This document shows positions 25,271 through 38,810 of a stretch of 64,000 nucleotides of DNA, one piece after another. The stretch covers positions 4,092,001 through 4,156,000 of the forward strand of contig NZ_CP051685.1 in the NCBI RefSeq assembly GCF_012849555.1, written 5' to 3'. Under the pieces are notes generated by a model. It was given only the letters and a program-made list of their open reading frames with translations. It had not been told where the DNA came from and did not search any database. Both the position numbers and the translations under genes were made by a program. How positions within the stretch are numbered: position 1 is the first letter of the stretch; every line of letters begins with the position of its first letter. Source of the stretch: Massilia forsythiae. GTDB lineage: Bacteria; Pseudomonadota; Gammaproteobacteria; Burkholderiales; Burkholderiaceae_D.

Positions 25271-26773
25271 TCAGCCGTCATGGCGCGCACGTGCAAGACG
25301 CAGCGCCCCCGGCGCCAGCGCGGCGAAGGCGGCGGCCCAGGCCAGCAGGGCCAGCGTGCGCGCCGGCGGCGGCGCCTGGCGCGCCAGGCCGGGCGAGGCG
25401 GCGAACAGCGGCACCCGGTCGAAGTCGCGGAAGCCATAGCCGCCCAGGCAGGTGCGCGGGCAGGGCGCGCGCTCGTCGCCGAGCGCGGCGCGCTGGATCG
25501 CGCCCTGGAAGAAGTCGCGCAGGCCGCCCTGGTAGGACGCCACTTCGCCGATGAAGTCTTGGTAGCGCGCCGCGTCGTTGCCGGCGACCGTGGCGAAGGC
25601 CTGGCTGGCCAGCGTGGCCGGACTGAAGGCGCTCAGGCGCGCGGACAAGCCGGCGCGCGCCGCCTGCGCCGCGGCGAATTCGGCGTCCACGCCGCGCATG
25701 GCCAGTTCCAGTTCCTGCGCGCGCTGCAGGCGCGACACGCTGGCGGGGACCTGGTCCAGCGCCGTGCGGCGCGGCTTCCATTGCGGATGGCGGTCGTAGA
25801 AGCGCGCCAGGCTGGCGGCGCCGTCGGCGGCCACGCGGTCGCCGGCGTCGCGCAGCGCCTGCACGTAGCGTTCGCGCGCCGGCAGCGGCGCGCCGATGCG
25901 CAGCGCGGCGTCGAGCGCGCCCGGCAGCACCACCGCGAACAGCAGCCACAGGCCGAAGCCGGCGAAGGCGGCGCTCGGGCGGTCGGCGGCGAGCGCGCAC
26001 ACCGCCATCGCCACCGCGGCCCAGAACGTGGAGTAGGCCAGCGTGACGGCGCTCCACCAGCCCAGCGCCGCCAGGCCGGCGCCCGTGGCCGGCACGCTGC
26101 CGGCGGCCAGCGCCGCCGCGCCGACCGCCGCGACCAGGAGCACGGTCGCCAGCAGGCTGCGCGCGCCGGCCTGCGCCGCCAGCAGCAGGCCCGGGCGCAC
26201 ACCCTGCAGCAGCAGGCTGCGCAGGCGCCGGCTTTCGCGCTCGCGGGTCAGCACCGAGGCGCACAGGGAAAGCAACATCAGCGGCCACAGGTACACCGTG
26301 AAATACGCCAGGTCGTAGCGGCCGGCGGCCAGCCGCGCCGGGTGTTCGATCTCGCCGGCGGTGCGCACCGAGTCCATCGATTCGGCGCGCACCCGCACCG
26401 TCGGCGGCTGCACGTCGGCCTGGCCGATGGCCAGGCCTGCCCCGGGCAGCAGCGGACGGCTGGCGAAGGCGACGTGTTCGCGCAACGCGTAGCCGCGCAC
26501 GTCGACCGGCGTGCGGTACCACAGCAGGGCCGCAAATTCGGGCGCGTCCGGATCGGCGAAGTAGCGCGCCGCCAGGTCCTCGGCCGCGCGCCGGGCGCCG
26601 CTTTCCTGCGCGGCCGCGGCGCGTTGCGCGGCTTGGGTGTGGCGCTGGAAGCGCACGCCTTCGAACAGGCCGTACAGGGCCAGCAGCAGCGCCGCCGCCA
26701 TCAGCAGCAGGGCGCCGCGGTCGCGCCGCAGCATGCGCAGGTCGTAGGCAATCAGGGTGATCAGCCGGGTCAT
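25271..26773 (-). CDS. ABC-2 type permease, DUF3526 family (second subunit)
   Basis: The 500-residue protein has one N-terminal helix and a cluster of about five helices in residues 170-310, with a further C-terminal helix near 470-490. The DUF3526 extracytoplasmic portion includes GRYDLAYFTVYLWPLMLLSL and the long WKPRRTALDQVPASVSRLQRAQELE stretch. It overlaps the first permease gene as ATGA. The pair with the ATPase should form an exporter acting at the inner membrane. NosY-like proteins are the nearest type I can name. Confidence 0.8.
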   Translation of the reverse strand: MTRLITLIAYDLRMLRRDRGALLLMAAALLLALYGLFEGVRFQRHTQAAQRAAAAQESGARRAAEDLAARYFADPDAPEFAALLWYRTPVDVRGYALREHVAFASRPLLPGAGLAIGQADVQPPTVRVRAESMDSVRTAGEIEHPARLAAGRYDLAYFTVYLWPLMLLSLCASVLTRERESRRLRSLLLQGVRPGLLLAAQAGARSLLATVLLVAAVGAAALAAGSVPATGAGLAALGWWSAVTLAYSTFWAAVAMAVCALAADRPSAAFAGFGLWLLFAVVLPGALDAALRIGAPLPARERYVQALRDAGDRVAADGAASLARFYDRHPQWKPRRTALDQVPASVSRLQRAQELELAMRGVDAEFAAAQAARAGLSARLSAFSPATLASQAFATVAGNDAARYQDFIGEVASYQGGLRDFFQGAIQRAALGDERAPCPRTCLGGYGFRDFDRVPLFAASPGLARQAPPPARTLALLAWAAAFAALAPGALRLARARHDG

Positions 26774-28227
26774 CTGGCGCTCCCGAGTCGCAGGCGGTGC
26801 AGTGCGGCGGCGGCCAGCGCCACCGCGGCGGCGCACAGCGCCAGCAGCGGCAGCACATGCCGCACCAGCACGGCGCGCAGGTCGAGCGGCGCATAGGCGA
26901 AATGCAGCGGCGGGATGCTGCGCCACAGATCTGCGCCGGCCTGGTAGCGCGCGCCCGCGCGGTCCGGGTGGCGCACCACTTCGGCGTTGAGCAGGGCCTG
27001 GACCAGGCGCCGCTGGCGTTCGGCGGCGCGCACGAATTCGACGTGGGCGGCGTTGTCGCTGGCGGCCAGCCGGCTCGACAGCCCGGCGACGGCCGCTGCC
27101 GGCGACAGCCAGCCGGCCAGCGCCATGGCCCGGTCCTGGCGCGCCATGGCATCGTACAGGCGGCCGTAGTGGCGGTCGAAGATGCGGTTGCCGTGCTCTT
27201 CGCCCTGCATCAGGCCGATGCCGCGCCAGTTGACCGGCAGCGCACCGGGCGCGCCCTGCACCGCGTCGGCCACGCCGTAGCGCGCCAGCAGCGCGCGCCT
27301 GGCGCGCTCGGCCTCGGCCGGGTCCTCCGGCATGCCGAGTTCGTCGTCGATGCCCTGGCGGAACGCCTGCAACGTCGGCAGCGGCGCCGCCGCCTGCGCC
27401 AGTTCGACGGCGGCGCGCGGCAGCACCAGCACCAGCACGGTCCAGGCCGTGAGCAGCAGCGCCAGGCTGGCGTGCAGTGTCGGCGCCAGCGCCGAGGCGG
27501 CCGTCACCAGCGCCGCCCAGGTAACCAGGTACAGCAGGTAGCCGGCGCCGAACAGCGCGCCGCGCAAGGCCGCGTCGGCGAACGGTTCGGCGGCGCCGGC
27601 CTGCCAGGTCGACAGGACGATCGCGGCGCAGGCCGGCAAGGACATCGCCAGCGCCAGGCACAGTAGCACCGCCGCGCGCGCCGCCGCGATGGCGCCCAGG
27701 CGCGCGCCGTTCAGGCGCAGCGCCGGCAGCATGCCGCGTTCGCGTTCGGCGGCGAACATGCCGAAGCCGAGGAATACCATGGCTGCCGGCGCCAGCACCT
27801 GCAGCACCAGCGCCGGGCTGAGGCGGAACTGGCGCTCGGCGCCGCCGTCGTCGGCGGCCGGGCGGTACACCATGTCGTTCTGCCTGTGCGCCTCCAGCCA
27901 GATGCCGGCGCCGACATACCGTTCGACCCCCGGATCGAGCGCGGCCAGCGCCGGCAGCGGCTTGAACACGTACACGCCGTAGTGCGCGGCCGCATGCGGA
28001 TCCTTGCCGCCCTGGTGGACCCAGCGCGTGCGTTCGGCGTCGGCCGCGGCCTGGCGCGCCGCGCGCGTCTGCGCCAGGTCGAGCGCCGCCAGCAGCGCGG
28101 CGCAGGCGGCCAGCGCCACGCCGATGCCGAGCACCAGCGCCACGCGCCAGTCGCGCCGGCGCTGGCGCCAGTCGGCCTGCCAGGCGGCCAGGAATGCGGC
28201 GACGAAGCCGCCGCCGGCGTCAGGCAT
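26770..28227 (-). CDS. ABC-2 type permease, DUF3526 family (first subunit)
   Basis: The 485-residue protein has a helix near residues 30-50, a large periplasmic loop (about 50-140), then a helix cluster and a C-terminal helix. ERERGMLPALRLNG after the third helix resembles the cytoplasmic coupling region of ABC-2 permeases. I chose ATG 28227; in-frame ATG codons at 28272 and 28296 would extend it into the ATPase gene. The 8-base overlap with the ATPase gene supports co-translation. Confidence 0.8.
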   Translation of the reverse strand: MPDAGGGFVAAFLAAWQADWRQRRRDWRVALVLGIGVALAACAALLAALDLAQTRAARQAAADAERTRWVHQGGKDPHAAAHYGVYVFKPLPALAALDPGVERYVGAGIWLEAHRQNDMVYRPAADDGGAERQFRLSPALVLQVLAPAAMVFLGFGMFAAERERGMLPALRLNGARLGAIAAARAAVLLCLALAMSLPACAAIVLSTWQAGAAEPFADAALRGALFGAGYLLYLVTWAALVTAASALAPTLHASLALLLTAWTVLVLVLPRAAVELAQAAAPLPTLQAFRQGIDDELGMPEDPAEAERARRALLARYGVADAVQGAPGALPVNWRGIGLMQGEEHGNRIFDRHYGRLYDAMARQDRAMALAGWLSPAAAVAGLSSRLAASDNAAHVEFVRAAERQRRLVQALLNAEVVRHPDRAGARYQAGADLWRSIPPLHFAYAPLDLRAVLVRHVLPLLALCAAAVALAAAALHRLRLGSAR

Positions 28228-28924
28228 GGCCGCCGAGGCTGCCGAGGTAGTTGCGTTCGAGTTCGCCCGCATGCAGGTCTCCCAGGTTCCATTCATCGAT
28301 CAGGCGGCCCGCCACCAGCACCCCGCAGCGGTCCGCCAGTTCCTGTGCGCGCAGCAGGTCGTGGGTGGCCATGATCACGGCCGCGCCCTGGTCCGCCAGT
28401 GCCCGCACCAGGGCGCCGAAGGCCACGCTGGCCTCCGGGTCCAGGCCCGAGGTCGGCTCGTCCAGCACCAGCACTTGCGCGCCCTTGGCCAGCGCCATCA
28501 CGATGCCGACCTTCTGGCGCATGCCTTTCGAGTAGCCCTGCGCCGGCCGGTGCCAGGCGTGGCGCGGCAGGCCGGCCCGTTCCAGCAGCGCTTCGATCTG
28601 CGCCGGCGTGGGGCGCCGGCCCAGCAGGCGCATGAAGAATTCGACGTTCTCGACGCCGGTGAGGCGCTCGTAGAGCGCCACGTTCTCGGCGATGTAGGCG
28701 GCGTGGCGGATCGCCGCCTCGGCCGGCGCCAGCGTCGATCCGGCCAGCTCGATGCGGCCGCCGTCGGGCCGGACGAAGCCCAGCAGGCAGCCGATCGTGG
28801 TCGATTTGCCGGCGCCGTTGGGGCCGAGCAGGGCATAGATCTCGCCCGGCCCGACGCGCAGGTCCAGGCCGTCGACGGCGAGGCGCTCGCCATAGCGTTT
28901 GGTCAGTTGCTCGATTCGGATCAT
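28220..28924 (-). CDS. ABC-2 exporter ATP-binding protein
   Basis: The 234-residue ATPase has Walker A LGPNGAGKST, a degenerate signature YSKGMRQKVG, Walker B VLVLDEPTSGLDP and the H-loop in MATHDLLRAQ. The KGMRQ-type signature is typical of NosF/CcmA-like exporter ATPases. The ATG at 28924 starts MIRIEQLTKRYG. It heads the operon of two permeases, the TonB receptor and the MerC-like gene. Confidence 0.9.
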   Translation of the reverse strand: MIRIEQLTKRYGERLAVDGLDLRVGPGEIYALLGPNGAGKSTTIGCLLGFVRPDGGRIELAGSTLAPAEAAIRHAAYIAENVALYERLTGVENVEFFMRLLGRRPTPAQIEALLERAGLPRHAWHRPAQGYSKGMRQKVGIVMALAKGAQVLVLDEPTSGLDPEASVAFGALVRALADQGAAVIMATHDLLRAQELADRCGVLVAGRLIDEWNLGDLHAGELERNYLGSLGGHA

Positions 28925-28987
28925 GGATGGATGGGCGTGCGCAGGCCAGCGGCGGCTGCGCATGCCGCTTCATTAATTGCAGTTGAG

Positions 28988-29021
28988 TTGCAATAATAAG
29001 CCGCTACCGTTCTTATTGCAA
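28988..29021 (-). promoter_or_regulatory. Inverted repeat TTGCAATAA / TTATTGCAA upstream of the ABC/TonB operon
   Basis: Two perfect 9-bp arms with a 16-base spacer lie 64-97 bases before the ATPase start, in an AT-rich island. It may be an operator for the exporter/receptor operon. It does not match a Fur box well. Confidence 0.45.
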
Positions 29022-29161
29022 GAAACATGCATTAATGGATTGTTGAAGCGGGGAGCGGATATGAAGGGCAAAGTTGACTATAGACAACTATTTTCGAGGA
29101 GCAGGGACTAGACTCGGTTGCCTGGCCGCTCTTCCGAGCGGCGCTTCCTCCCCTGGAAACC

Positions 29162-29470
29162 ATGCGCGATTCGCTCGTCTACCTGGCACGGCGCCGTCCG
29201 CCGCGCCAACCCGGCCATATCCGCCTGTGCGTCGGCGTGCTGCTGGCCATCGGCGCCGCCGGCCGCGGGCTGGCCCTGCTGTGCGGTCATGAGGAGTATG
29301 TATCGCTGGCCGCGCTGGGCCTGGCGGCCCTGGTGCTGGCCGATGGCGCCAGCGGCATGCGCCATGCCGGCGCCGCATTGCGCAGGGCGATGCTGGCCGG
29401 CGCGGCGCAATTGCCGCTGCTGGCGCTGGGCTTGGCGGGCGCCGGCCTGCTGCTGCTGGGGCGGGCCTAG
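29162..29470 (+). CDS. Small hypothetical membrane protein
   Basis: The 102-residue protein is unrecognised. It has an Arg-rich start (LARRRPPRQPG), then three hydrophobic stretches at about 22-40, 48-62 and 80-100, so it is probably an inner-membrane protein. It stands divergent from the ABC operon and ends 4 bases before the end of the convergent GGDEF gene. The ATG at 29162 has no strong ribosome binding site. Confidence 0.5.
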   Translation: MRDSLVYLARRRPPRQPGHIRLCVGVLLAIGAAGRGLALLCGHEEYVSLAALGLAALVLADGASGMRHAGAALRRAMLAGAAQLPLLALGLAGAGLLLLGRA

Positions 29471-29474
29471 ACCC

Positions 29475-30427
29475 TCAATCGCGCCAGGCGACCCGGTCGC
29501 GGCCTGTCTGCTTGGCGCGGTACAGGCAGGCGTCGGCCGCCTCGAACAGCGCGGCTTTGCTTTCGGCGCCGTGCGCGTCCAAGGTCGCACCGCCGATGCT
29601 GACGCTGAGCAGCGGTCCCGCGCTGGACGCCTGGTGCGCGATCTGCAGTGCGGCCACCGCGGCGCGCACGTTCTCCGCCACCTGGTATGCCTGGGCGGCA
29701 TCGGTGTCGGGCAGCAGCAGCGCCAGTTCTTCGCCGCCGTAGCGCGCGGCCAGGTCGGCCGGGCGGCGCAGGCCGGCGCCGGCGGCGCGCGCCACGGCGC
29801 GCAGCACGCGGTCGCCGGCCGGATGGCCATAATGGTCGTTGTACTGCTTGAAGCAGTCGATGTCGAGCAGCGCCAGCGACAGCGGCCGGCCGCTGCGCCG
29901 TGCGCGCTGCCACTCCAGCTCGAACAGCGCGTCGAAGCGGCGCCGGTTGGCCAGCTCGGTCAGGCTGTCGACGTTGGCCAGCCGTTCCAGCATGCGGCGC
30001 TGGCGCACCAGCTGCAGGTGCAGGGCCACGCGCGCCATCACCACGGTGGCGTTGAACGGCTTGACGATGTAGTCGGAAGCGCCCAGCTTGAGGCCGTTGG
30101 CCTCGTCTTCCGGGCGGTCCATGCCGGAGATGAAGATCACCGCGGTCTGTGCGGTGTCGGGATCGCCGCGCAGGCGGCGCAGCACCTCATAGCCATCCAT
30201 GTCCGGCATCATCACGTCGAGCAGGACCAGGTCGGGCATGTGGCGCGCCACCCGCTCCAGCGCCTGCTCGCCGTTCTTGGCCAGCAGCACCGTGTATTCC
30301 GGCTTGAGCAGTTCGGCCAGCACCTGGCGGTTGATCGCATCGTCGTCGGCGATCAGCACCTTCTGCGGTTCCGGCGCGGCGCGTCCCGCGCCGTCGCCGA
30401 ACGCGCTTTCCTCGTAGGCGCCCCCGC

Positions 30428-30431
<4 letters not shown>
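29475..30431 (-). CDS. Response regulator with GGDEF domain (diguanylate cyclase)
   Basis: The 318-residue protein has a receiver domain ([15 protein letters not shown], phospho-acceptor D in [16 protein letters not shown] in IVKPF) and a GGDEF domain with active-site RYGGEEL. The inhibitory I-site RPAD is intact five residues before it, so it should make c-di-GMP with product feedback. It overlaps the hybrid kinase gene as ATGA. That makes it the obvious phosphorylation target of the kinase's phosphotransfer domain (inference). It is the last gene of the five-gene operon. Confidence 0.93.
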
Positions 30432-34036
<3,605 letters not shown>

Positions 34037-34040
34037 CGGG

Positions 34041-35483
34041 TTATCCTTGGGTCGTGGCCGCGCGCGCGCGGACCGTGAAGCGCCGTTCGAGCGCGTTCAT
34101 CCAGCGCGGCGCCTGCGGGTCGTGGGTCCAGGCGCGCACCACGCCGTCGACCTGGTTCAGCAGCGCGTCCGGCAGCTTGAGCGGACGGGTCTGGTCCATC
34201 AGCACGCGCACGGTGAAGTGGTAGCCGACGATGCGGGTGGCCAGGCGCGCCAGCGAGAAGCCGGGGAAGAACGGCCGCGCCAGCCGGTCGATGGCGCGCG
34301 TCAGGCCCATGCCGAGCGCGAACGCGATGCGCGCCGGCCGGCCCACGTGGCCGTCCAGCCCGATCGTGCGCGCCACCGCCGCCCCGCACAGGTGGCGCGC
34401 CAGCAGCACCGGGAAGGGTTTCAGCAGGCCGGCGGGAATGTAGCGCTGCAGCGCCGCCATCAGCGCCTGGCCCAGCGCCGGGCGCGGGTCGGGCGTGCGC
34501 GCCTGGTCGCGGGCGCGCGCCTGGATGGCGTCGAACAGCGCCTGCGCCTGTTCCATGTCCTCGGGCATCAGCTCGCGCTCGATGCCGAGCAGGTGGCCGA
34601 GCACGTTCCAGGCGTGCAGGTAGGCCCGCTCGGCATCGTGCCCGGCGCCCACGCCCAGGCGCCGCATGGCGCGCAGGAACACGTAGCCGAAGGTCAGCAG
34701 CGTGTAGGCCAGCTCTTCCTGGTTGCAGGGCAGGCCGCGGCCTTCGCTGTCCCAGCCGTGCGCGTACAGCGCTTCCTGCATGCTCGGCCCGCGCGGCGCC
34801 AGCCTGGGCAGGCGCGCGAAGCGCGGCGACCTGGAAGCATCGTCGACCACGGCGTCGGTCGCGGCCACGGCCTGTTGCGGCGTGCCGCGCAGGATCAGGT
34901 GTCGGATGGTGGCGTGGATCAGGCGCACCTTGATGGCCTGGGCCACGCCGCCGCCGGCGGGCGTGCTCAAGCCGCCGCGCATCATGACCGGGAAGATCAT
35001 GGCGGCGGTCGAGCGCACCCGGTAGTCGGTATGCTGCTCCAGCTGGCCGGCCGTGTGCAGCACGGCGGCCAGGTCGGGCACGGCATAGCACTCCGGCAGG
35101 CTGGCGCAGAACAGCAGGGTGACCGACATCATGCTCATGTCCATGAACAGGCGCTCGGCGCCGGCCAGTTGCCCGGCATCGGCCCAGCCGGGCAGCACGC
35201 GCGCGGCGCGCACGTAGTCTTCCAGCGCCGCGGCGACGTGCGCCGGCACCCCGGCGTCGGCGCGCCAGCCGTCCAGGTCGGCGTTGGTGCGCCAGCGCGC
35301 GATCTGGCCGTTCAGCAGCGCGATCAGGTCCATGTCCGGGCCGTCGCCGGACCCGGCCCGGGCGCCCGTACCGGGGCCGAGGATGCGCGCGATGGCGGCG
35401 TCGGCCAGCGGGTCGGCGCGCCATGACGGGCCGGCGGCCGGCAGGCTGTCGAGTGTTTCCGTGAATTCGCCGTCGCGCATCAT
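34041..35483 (-). CDS. MpaB/Lcp-family oxygenase (DUF2236)
   Basis: The 480-residue protein belongs to DUF2236, which includes the rubber oxygenase Lcp, a b-type heme protein cleaving polyisoprene, and MpaB. The diagnostic [14 protein letters not shown] helix carries the histidine that binds heme in Lcp, and [19 protein letters not shown] follows. There is no clear signal peptide at the chosen start, so it may be cytoplasmic, unlike secreted Lcp. ATG 35483 overlaps the stop of the CruF-like gene. Substrate is unproven; the neighbours suggest an isoprenoid or other hydrophobic compound. Confidence 0.8.
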   Translation of the reverse strand: MMRDGEFTETLDSLPAAGPSWRADPLADAAIARILGPGTGARAGSGDGPDMDLIALLNGQIARWRTNADLDGWRADAGVPAHVAAALEDYVRAARVLPGWADAGQLAGAERLFMDMSMMSVTLLFCASLPECYAVPDLAAVLHTAGQLEQHTDYRVRSTAAMIFPVMMRGGLSTPAGGGVAQAIKVRLIHATIRHLILRGTPQQAVAATDAVVDDASRSPRFARLPRLAPRGPSMQEALYAHGWDSEGRGLPCNQEELAYTLLTFGYVFLRAMRRLGVGAGHDAERAYLHAWNVLGHLLGIERELMPEDMEQAQALFDAIQARARDQARTPDPRPALGQALMAALQRYIPAGLLKPFPVLLARHLCGAAVARTIGLDGHVGRPARIAFALGMGLTRAIDRLARPFFPGFSLARLATRIVGYHFTVRVLMDQTRPLKLPDALLNQVDGVVRAWTHDPQAPRWMNALERRFTVRARAATTQG

Positions 35484-36349
35484 GCGGCCTTTTTCATCGA
35501 TGCCGGCTGCTGTGGCGCGGCGTCGGCCAGCACCCCGCGCCAGCGCAGCAGGCCGCAGCCCGCGCTCAACAGCGGAAAGCCCATCGCGAACAGGGCGATG
35601 GTGCGCGCCTCGACCGGATAGCCGAGACAGACCTGGAACAGCATCAGGCCGGCGTAAACGCAGAGCGGCACCAGTACCGGGCCGGTTGCATGCCGGGTGG
35701 CCGGTGCCGGCATAGCGTCCGTGCGGTCCGGCGCGCCGCCGCTCAGCCGGAACGCCAGCAGGATCGCGAACGCGACCGTCATCCAGCCGGCGAAGCCCTG
35801 CACGGTCTCGCCGAACCAGGCGCCGTCGGTGCGCGCCATGATCCAGGCGCGCAGGCGGTACACCATGTACGGATCGACGCCGAGGTCGTAGCAGGTGACC
35901 ACCGTCGCGCCCACCAGCGCCAGCAGCGCGTGGCGCGCGGGCGATCCGCGGCCGGCCTCGACCGGCGCCTGCCAGACGATCAGGTTGGCCATCACGTAGC
36001 CGATGTAGCTCAGTGCGAACCACATCAGCGGGATCACGACCGGCACCGCGCCCAGGCGCGGCCCGAGCACGGCGGTGTAGGCGTAGCGGCCGAACAGCCA
36101 GCCGTACGACGCGCCCAGCTGTTCCGCCAGCCAGCCGATGGCGCAGGCGACCAGCAGCAGGCGCAGGGCGGCGCGGCGTCCCAGCACGCGGGCGGCGCTG
36201 GCCCAGCAGGCGCCGGACATCAGCAGCGCGCCGAGCACCAGCACGAAGGTGGTGGCGCCCTCGCGCAGGGCGAGCGCGGCGAGTACGACGGCGGCGATGG
36301 CGGCGGCGATGGCGATGGCGCTGCCGGAAAAGCGGCGGAATGCGTCCAT
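35480..36349 (-). CDS. CruF-like carotenoid biosynthesis membrane protein (DUF422)
   Basis: The 289-residue protein has about seven membrane helices. The central GASYGWLFGRYAYTAVLGPRLG, PLMWFALSYIGYVMANL and TCYDLGVDPYMV segments, with an aspartate-containing motif, are characteristic of CruF/COG2324 carotenoid 1,2-hydratases. Those enzymes add water across terminal double bonds of acyclic carotenoids. No other carotenoid gene is near it. It overlaps the TonB-receptor gene by one base (TGATG) and the oxygenase gene as ATGA, so it belongs to that unit. A role on an imported isoprenoid is inference. Confidence 0.8.
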   Translation of the reverse strand: MDAFRRFSGSAIAIAAAIAAVVLAALALREGATTFVLVLGALLMSGACWASAARVLGRRAALRLLLVACAIGWLAEQLGASYGWLFGRYAYTAVLGPRLGAVPVVIPLMWFALSYIGYVMANLIVWQAPVEAGRGSPARHALLALVGATVVTCYDLGVDPYMVYRLRAWIMARTDGAWFGETVQGFAGWMTVAFAILLAFRLSGGAPDRTDAMPAPATRHATGPVLVPLCVYAGLMLFQVCLGYPVEARTIALFAMGFPLLSAGCGLLRWRGVLADAAPQQPASMKKAA

Positions 36350-38610
36350 CAGAACCGGTAATCCAGGCGCATGTCCGCGGTGCGCGGTGCGCTCGGCACC
36401 GTCAGGCCGGAGGCGCTGATGGTCAGCGGCCGCACCTCGTTCTCCAGGTTGCGCACGCGCGCCTGCAGGCTCCAGCGCCCGCCCAGCGGTTCCCAGCCCA
36501 GGCGCAGGTCGGACTCGGTGTGGCCCGGCACGCGGAACTGCAGCTGCTGGGTCGGCACGCTCAGCAGGTAGGCGGCGCTGGCGCGGGTGGAAGCACCCGC
36601 CGTCAGCACGCCGCCGGCCAGGTCGAAGCCGTGCTCGTAGCCGAGCGCCAGCGTGCGGCCGGGCGCGCGGTCGAGCTTGACGCCGGCCCAGGAATGCAGG
36701 CTGTCCGGCATGTAGCTGGTGTAGTGCGCATCGAGCAGCGTGAACGCGTAGGTGACGCGATCGTGCGCCGTCGCGCGCACCTGGCCGTCGGCTTCCAGGC
36801 CGCGCACGGCGGCTTCGCCGGCATTCGTGGTCTCGTAGCGCGGGCGGCCGTTGACGACCGTCTCGGCCGACAGCTGCAGGTTGCGGTAGTCGTAGTGGAA
36901 GGCGGCCAGGTTCAAGCTCGCGCGGCCGTCCCAGAAGCGGGTCTTGAGGCCGGCTTCCCAGGCGCGCACGGTTTCCGGCCGGTACACCAGGGTATCGGCC
37001 GGCACGCCGCTGGCGGCCGGGCAGGTCACCGTGCTGCCGGCCACTACCTGGCTGGCGCCGCTCACGCAGCCGTCGTTGAAGCCGCCGGCCTTGTAGCCGG
37101 TGGACACCGAACCGTACAACAGGGTGGCCGGGGACAGGTCGTAGTCCAGGCCCAGGCGCCAGGTGGTCTTGTGCGACGAGATGGCGCCGGCGTTCAGCTC
37201 GCGCAGGTCGGTGGCCGGGTTGAAGGCGGCCTTTTGCTGGTAGCCGATGTACCCGTAGCGCGACTTGTCGTCCTCGGTGTAGCGGGCGCCGGCGGTGGCG
37301 CGCAGGCGCGGCGCGATGGCGTAGGTGGCCTGGCCGAACACGGCCTTGCTGCGCGCGTCGACCGGGTCGCTGTCGAACACGTAATAGGGCGTCAGGCCGA
37401 CCGGTTGCAGGTCGCGGAAGTCGTACAGGGCGGTGGCCTTCTCGTGGAACCAGTAGACGCCGGCCTGGGCATTCAGCGGGCCGCTGCCGTTGGTGGCGAT
37501 GCGCAGTTCGTGCGAATCCTGGGCGTAGTCGGCGTGGAAGTCGTTGCGCGTGCCCAGCGCCACGGTCGGCGCCACCCGGTAGTAGAAGTTGTACAGGTAA
37601 TCGTGCTCGAAGTGGCGGTGCGCGCCCAGCCAGGAGACGGTGGCCGGGCCCAGGTCCCAGGCCAGTTCGGCCGTCAGGTTGGCGGTCTTCTTGCGCGAAT
37701 AGCCCTGTTCCGGCACGCTGTTGGGCGCACGGAAGCGGTTGGTCAGGCGCCGGCTGGTGCTGTCGTCGTTCCACACCGGCTTGCCGCTGGCGATGCCGCT
37801 GTAGAAATTGGCGTCCGGGACGGCGCTGTCGTTGTTGGTGTCGTCGCGGCCGGCGTCGTAGCGCACCAGCGCCGTCACGCCGTGGCCCGGGCTGAATTTT
37901 GCCGACAGGCGCGCGGCGCGGTCGTCGCGGTCCAGGCCCAAAGTGTAGGGCGTGCCCTGGCCGTTGCGCAGGTAGGCATCGTGGCGGTTGGCGGTGACGG
38001 CGGCGCGCAGCGCCAGCATGTCGTTCACCGGCACGTTGACCATGGCGCCGGCGTTGCGCGTGCCGTAGCTGCCCACGGTCGCGTTGGCGTTGCCCTCGAA
38101 GTAGGGCGCCGGCGCCTTGCTGATCACGTTGACCACGCCGGCGGTGGTGTTGCGGCCGTACAGCGTGCCCTGCGGACCGCGCAGCACTTCGATGCGCTCG
38201 ACGTCGTAGAACGATACGGTCTGGCTCTGCGGGCGCGCCAGGTAGACGCCGTCGACCATGAAGGCGGCCGACGGGTCGCCCTTCTCGGTGACGTCGGCGT
38301 TGGACACGCCGCGGATCGCGATGCGCAGGCCGTCGAACGATTCCTGCAGGTAGACGTTGGGCAGGCGCGCGCCGAGGTCGCCCGCCGTGTCCAGGCCGGC
38401 CTTTTCCAGATCGGCCCCGCCGAGCACGCTCATGGCCACCGGGGTCTTCGATTCCGGCGCCGCGCTGCGCTGGGCGGTCACGATGATTTCGGGGATGGCG
38501 GCGCCGCTGTCGGACTGCTGCGGCAGGGATTGGGCGGCGGCGCCCCAGGCGATGCTGGACATGGACAGCGCCAGCAGCGTAGGGCTCAGGCGAACCCGTT
38601 GATTCTTCAT
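36349..38610 (-). CDS. TonB-dependent outer-membrane receptor
   Basis: The 753-residue protein has a signal peptide (LLALSMSSIAWGAAAQ), a TonB-box-like PEIIVTAQR, and a plug with RLPNVYLQ, IAIRGVSNAD, DVERIEVLRGPQGTLYGRNTTAGVVNVISK. The beta-barrel ends RTADMRLDYRF with a terminal phenylalanine. This IIVTAQR-type plug is typical of the large Sphingomonas/Caulobacter-style receptors for non-siderophore substrates. GAGGAA precedes ATG 38610. It is the first gene of a five-gene unit with a CruF-like enzyme, an oxygenase and two signalling proteins. Confidence 0.92.
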   Translation of the reverse strand: MKNQRVRLSPTLLALSMSSIAWGAAAQSLPQQSDSGAAIPEIIVTAQRSAAPESKTPVAMSVLGGADLEKAGLDTAGDLGARLPNVYLQESFDGLRIAIRGVSNADVTEKGDPSAAFMVDGVYLARPQSQTVSFYDVERIEVLRGPQGTLYGRNTTAGVVNVISKAPAPYFEGNANATVGSYGTRNAGAMVNVPVNDMLALRAAVTANRHDAYLRNGQGTPYTLGLDRDDRAARLSAKFSPGHGVTALVRYDAGRDDTNNDSAVPDANFYSGIASGKPVWNDDSTSRRLTNRFRAPNSVPEQGYSRKKTANLTAELAWDLGPATVSWLGAHRHFEHDYLYNFYYRVAPTVALGTRNDFHADYAQDSHELRIATNGSGPLNAQAGVYWFHEKATALYDFRDLQPVGLTPYYVFDSDPVDARSKAVFGQATYAIAPRLRATAGARYTEDDKSRYGYIGYQQKAAFNPATDLRELNAGAISSHKTTWRLGLDYDLSPATLLYGSVSTGYKAGGFNDGCVSGASQVVAGSTVTCPAASGVPADTLVYRPETVRAWEAGLKTRFWDGRASLNLAAFHYDYRNLQLSAETVVNGRPRYETTNAGEAAVRGLEADGQVRATAHDRVTYAFTLLDAHYTSYMPDSLHSWAGVKLDRAPGRTLALGYEHGFDLAGGVLTAGASTRASAAYLLSVPTQQLQFRVPGHTESDLRLGWEPLGGRWSLQARVRNLENEVRPLTISASGLTVPSAPRTADMRLDYRF

Positions 38611-38810
38611 GAAACTTCCTCGTTGTTCTTATCGATGCGCGCACTCTTTCCACGCGCGATGGAGAGAGGGCGGATGCTGGATTGCTTGGCCGGGTTATGA
38701 CGAGCGGGTCAGACCGGCATTGTAAAAGTTAATTCCAAGGAGAAATAGTGCTCAAAAGCTACAAAGCCCCGAATTAATGGAAAGAAATTACGAACGCAAT
38801 AGTCTATTTT

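Noticed and set aside
25271-27661. Long minus-strand frame that would extend the second DUF3526 permease to 796 residues
   Set aside because: The extra N-terminal part is an out-of-frame reading of the first permease gene. The ATG at 26773 with an ATGA overlap is the natural start.
29072-29089. Short inverted repeat AGTTG / CAACT before the small membrane protein gene
   Set aside because: Arms of only 5 bp are expected by chance and no promoter elements accompany them.
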